Assembly (NCBI GenBank): GCA_025354795.1
Contig: JANXMF010000154.1
Coordinates: forward strand, 1 to 41,484
Direction of reading: 5' to 3'
Source of the DNA: Pseudobdellovibrionaceae bacterium
Lineage (GTDB): Bacteria > Bdellovibrionota > Bdellovibrionia > Bdellovibrionales > UBA1609
Length of the DNA: 41,484 nt
Shown here: positions 40,682-41,484 of the stretch, piece by piece
How the letters are laid out: each line of letters begins with the position of its first letter
Numbering within the stretch: position 1 is the first letter of the stretch
Program-made: the position numbers and the translations under genes
Notes under the pieces: model-generated
Database searches by the model: none
What the model saw: only the letters and a program-made list of their open reading frames with translations
Told to the model about the DNA's origin: nothing

Positions 40682-41448
40682 TTCTCTGTCTTGATGTCGG
40701 CAACTCACAAATTTACGGCGGCGTGTTTTTGGAGGGCAAAATCTTGTTGCGCTTTCGGCGCAATAGCAAGACCGGCGCCTCGAGCGACGAGATCGGAATC
40801 TTTCTCCGCTCGGTTCTGCGCGAAAATGATATCGAGCCAAAACTAGTGAAGCAAATCGCGCTGTGCACGGTAGTGCCCGAAGCCTTGCATTCCCTCAAAA
40901 ATGCCTGCGTGAAGTATTTTAAAATGAATCCGTTCGTGCTTCAGGCGGGAGTCAAAACCGGTCTCAAAATTCGTTACAAGAACCCGCAGGATGTGGGCGC
41001 CGACCGCATTGCCAACGCCATCGCCGGCTCGCAACTCTATCCCCAACAAAATTTGATTATTGTGGATTTCGGCACGGCCACCACCTTTTGCGCGATCAGC
41101 AAAGACAAAGACTACCTCGGCGGCGTGATCATCGCCGGCCTGCGCATTTCGATGGAAGCTTTGGAAGAGCGCACTTCCAAGCTCCCGCCGGTGGAAATTA
41201 TCAAGCCCACCGATTGCCTGGCGAAAACCACGATCGAAAGTATTCAGTCGGGACTTTATTTCGGTACTCTTGGCCAAGTGAAAGAGCTGCAAACTCGCAT
41301 CACCCAGGAAGGCTTTGGCGGTGTGCGGCCCAAAATCATAGGCACTGGCGGCTTTGCCTCACTGTTTGCGAACGCAGGCATTTTTGATGAGGAAAATCCC
41401 GATCTGGTCGTACACGGGCTTCATTTAGCCCTGAAAATGAACACCTAG
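40678..41448 (+). CDS. coaX: Type III pantothenate kinase
   Basis: This 256-residue ASKHA-fold kinase catalyses the first step from pantothenate to CoA. Phosphate loop: [14 protein letters not shown]; then [21 protein letters not shown] and [15 protein letters not shown], all typical of CoaX. Type III kinases need a monovalent cation and escape CoA feedback (family knowledge). AGGAGG lies 5 nt before the ATG, which overlaps the coaBC stop (ATGA). It is the last gene visible in the operon and a hairpin follows its stop. Confidence 0.95.
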   Translation: MILCLDVGNSQIYGGVFLEGKILLRFRRNSKTGASSDEIGIFLRSVLRENDIEPKLVKQIALCTVVPEALHSLKNACVKYFKMNPFVLQAGVKTGLKIRYKNPQDVGADRIANAIAGSQLYPQQNLIIVDFGTATTFCAISKDKDYLGGVIIAGLRISMEALEERTSKLPPVEIIKPTDCLAKTTIESIQSGLYFGTLGQVKELQTRITQEGFGGVRPKIIGTGGFASLFANAGIFDEENPDLVVHGLHLALKMNT

Positions 41449-41460
41449 TCGGAGTAGGAA

Positions 41461-41476
41461 CGGCTCTTGCGAGCCG
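41461..41476 (+). terminator. Hairpin after coaX
   Basis: CGGCTC (41461-41466) and GAGCCG (41471-41476) form a perfect 6-bp GC-rich stem with loop TTGC, 12 nt after the coaX stop. The following bases are CCCCCTCC rather than a T-tract, so it may protect the mRNA end or need Rho. The window ends here. Confidence 0.4.
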
Positions 41477-41484
41477 CCCCCTCC

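Overview
The window looks like chromosomal core DNA of a Gram-negative, heterotrophic bacterium, probably a member of Bdellovibrionota or a related 'deltaproteobacterial' line. Evidence is an LPS-heptose epimerase (HldD), Shine-Dalgarno-led genes with ATGA/GTGA/TAATG junctions, many signalling proteins, and tyrosine catabolism beside a SpeA/deoxyhypusine-synthase-like pair. The lineage is inferred from gene content only. I see no rRNA, tRNA, insertion sequence, prophage or CRISPR.

Layout. 1-2.35 kb (minus): a response regulator cut by the window edge and oligopeptidase B. 2.45-7.8 kb (plus): leuS, speA (arginine decarboxylase) and a deoxyhypusine-synthase-like gene that overlaps speA by 86 nt. 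7.8-8.9 kb: a possibly degenerate small coding region and a secreted Pro-rich protein. 9.1-12.8 kb (minus): yejA-yejB-yejE peptide importer genes without the ATPase gene. 13-14 kb: an agmatinase/arginase-family ureohydrolase, convergent with a DksA-like gene that has lost most zinc cysteines. 14.7-15.9 kb: an SH3-like secreted protein coupled to exonuclease III, divergent from a 2-Cys peroxiredoxin. 16.5-20.2 kb: an ATP-grasp-like protein, a divergent SelO-like protein and a small TPR-like protein. 20.3-23.7 kb: hldD, an aromatic amino acid hydroxylase and a SpoU-class methyltransferase, joined by ATGA overlaps.

23.7-31.2 kb (minus) is a tight six-gene signalling operon. In transcription order it encodes a HAMP/PP2C (RsbU-type) phosphatase, an RsbW-like HATPase, a STAS protein, a CheA-like PAS/HPt/HATPase kinase, a CheY-like receiver and a large receiver/TPR-like effector. 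It joins a partner-switching trio to a His-Asp relay. Upstream on the same strand lie hpd, hmgA and ribD, so tyrosine catabolism (with the hydroxylase at 21.2 kb supplying tyrosine from phenylalanine) is well represented.

34.6-36.4 kb (plus): rhodanese and a cN-II-type nucleotidase. 36.4-37.1 kb (minus): a membrane-anchored unknown. 37.2-41.4 kb (plus): a five-gene pantothenate/CoA operon consisting of a DUF2520-type Rossmann protein, panB, panC, coaBC and coaX. The Rossmann protein is a good candidate for the missing ketopantoate reductase. The intergenic region before this operon carries two nested inverted repeats with exactly the same centre.

Most worth a second look: the hybrid partner-switch/phosphorelay operon, the speA/DHS-like overlap and its polyamine product, the SelO-like protein with a probable Lys-to-Arg change, the DUF2520 protein, and the nested inverted repeats at 37106-37192.
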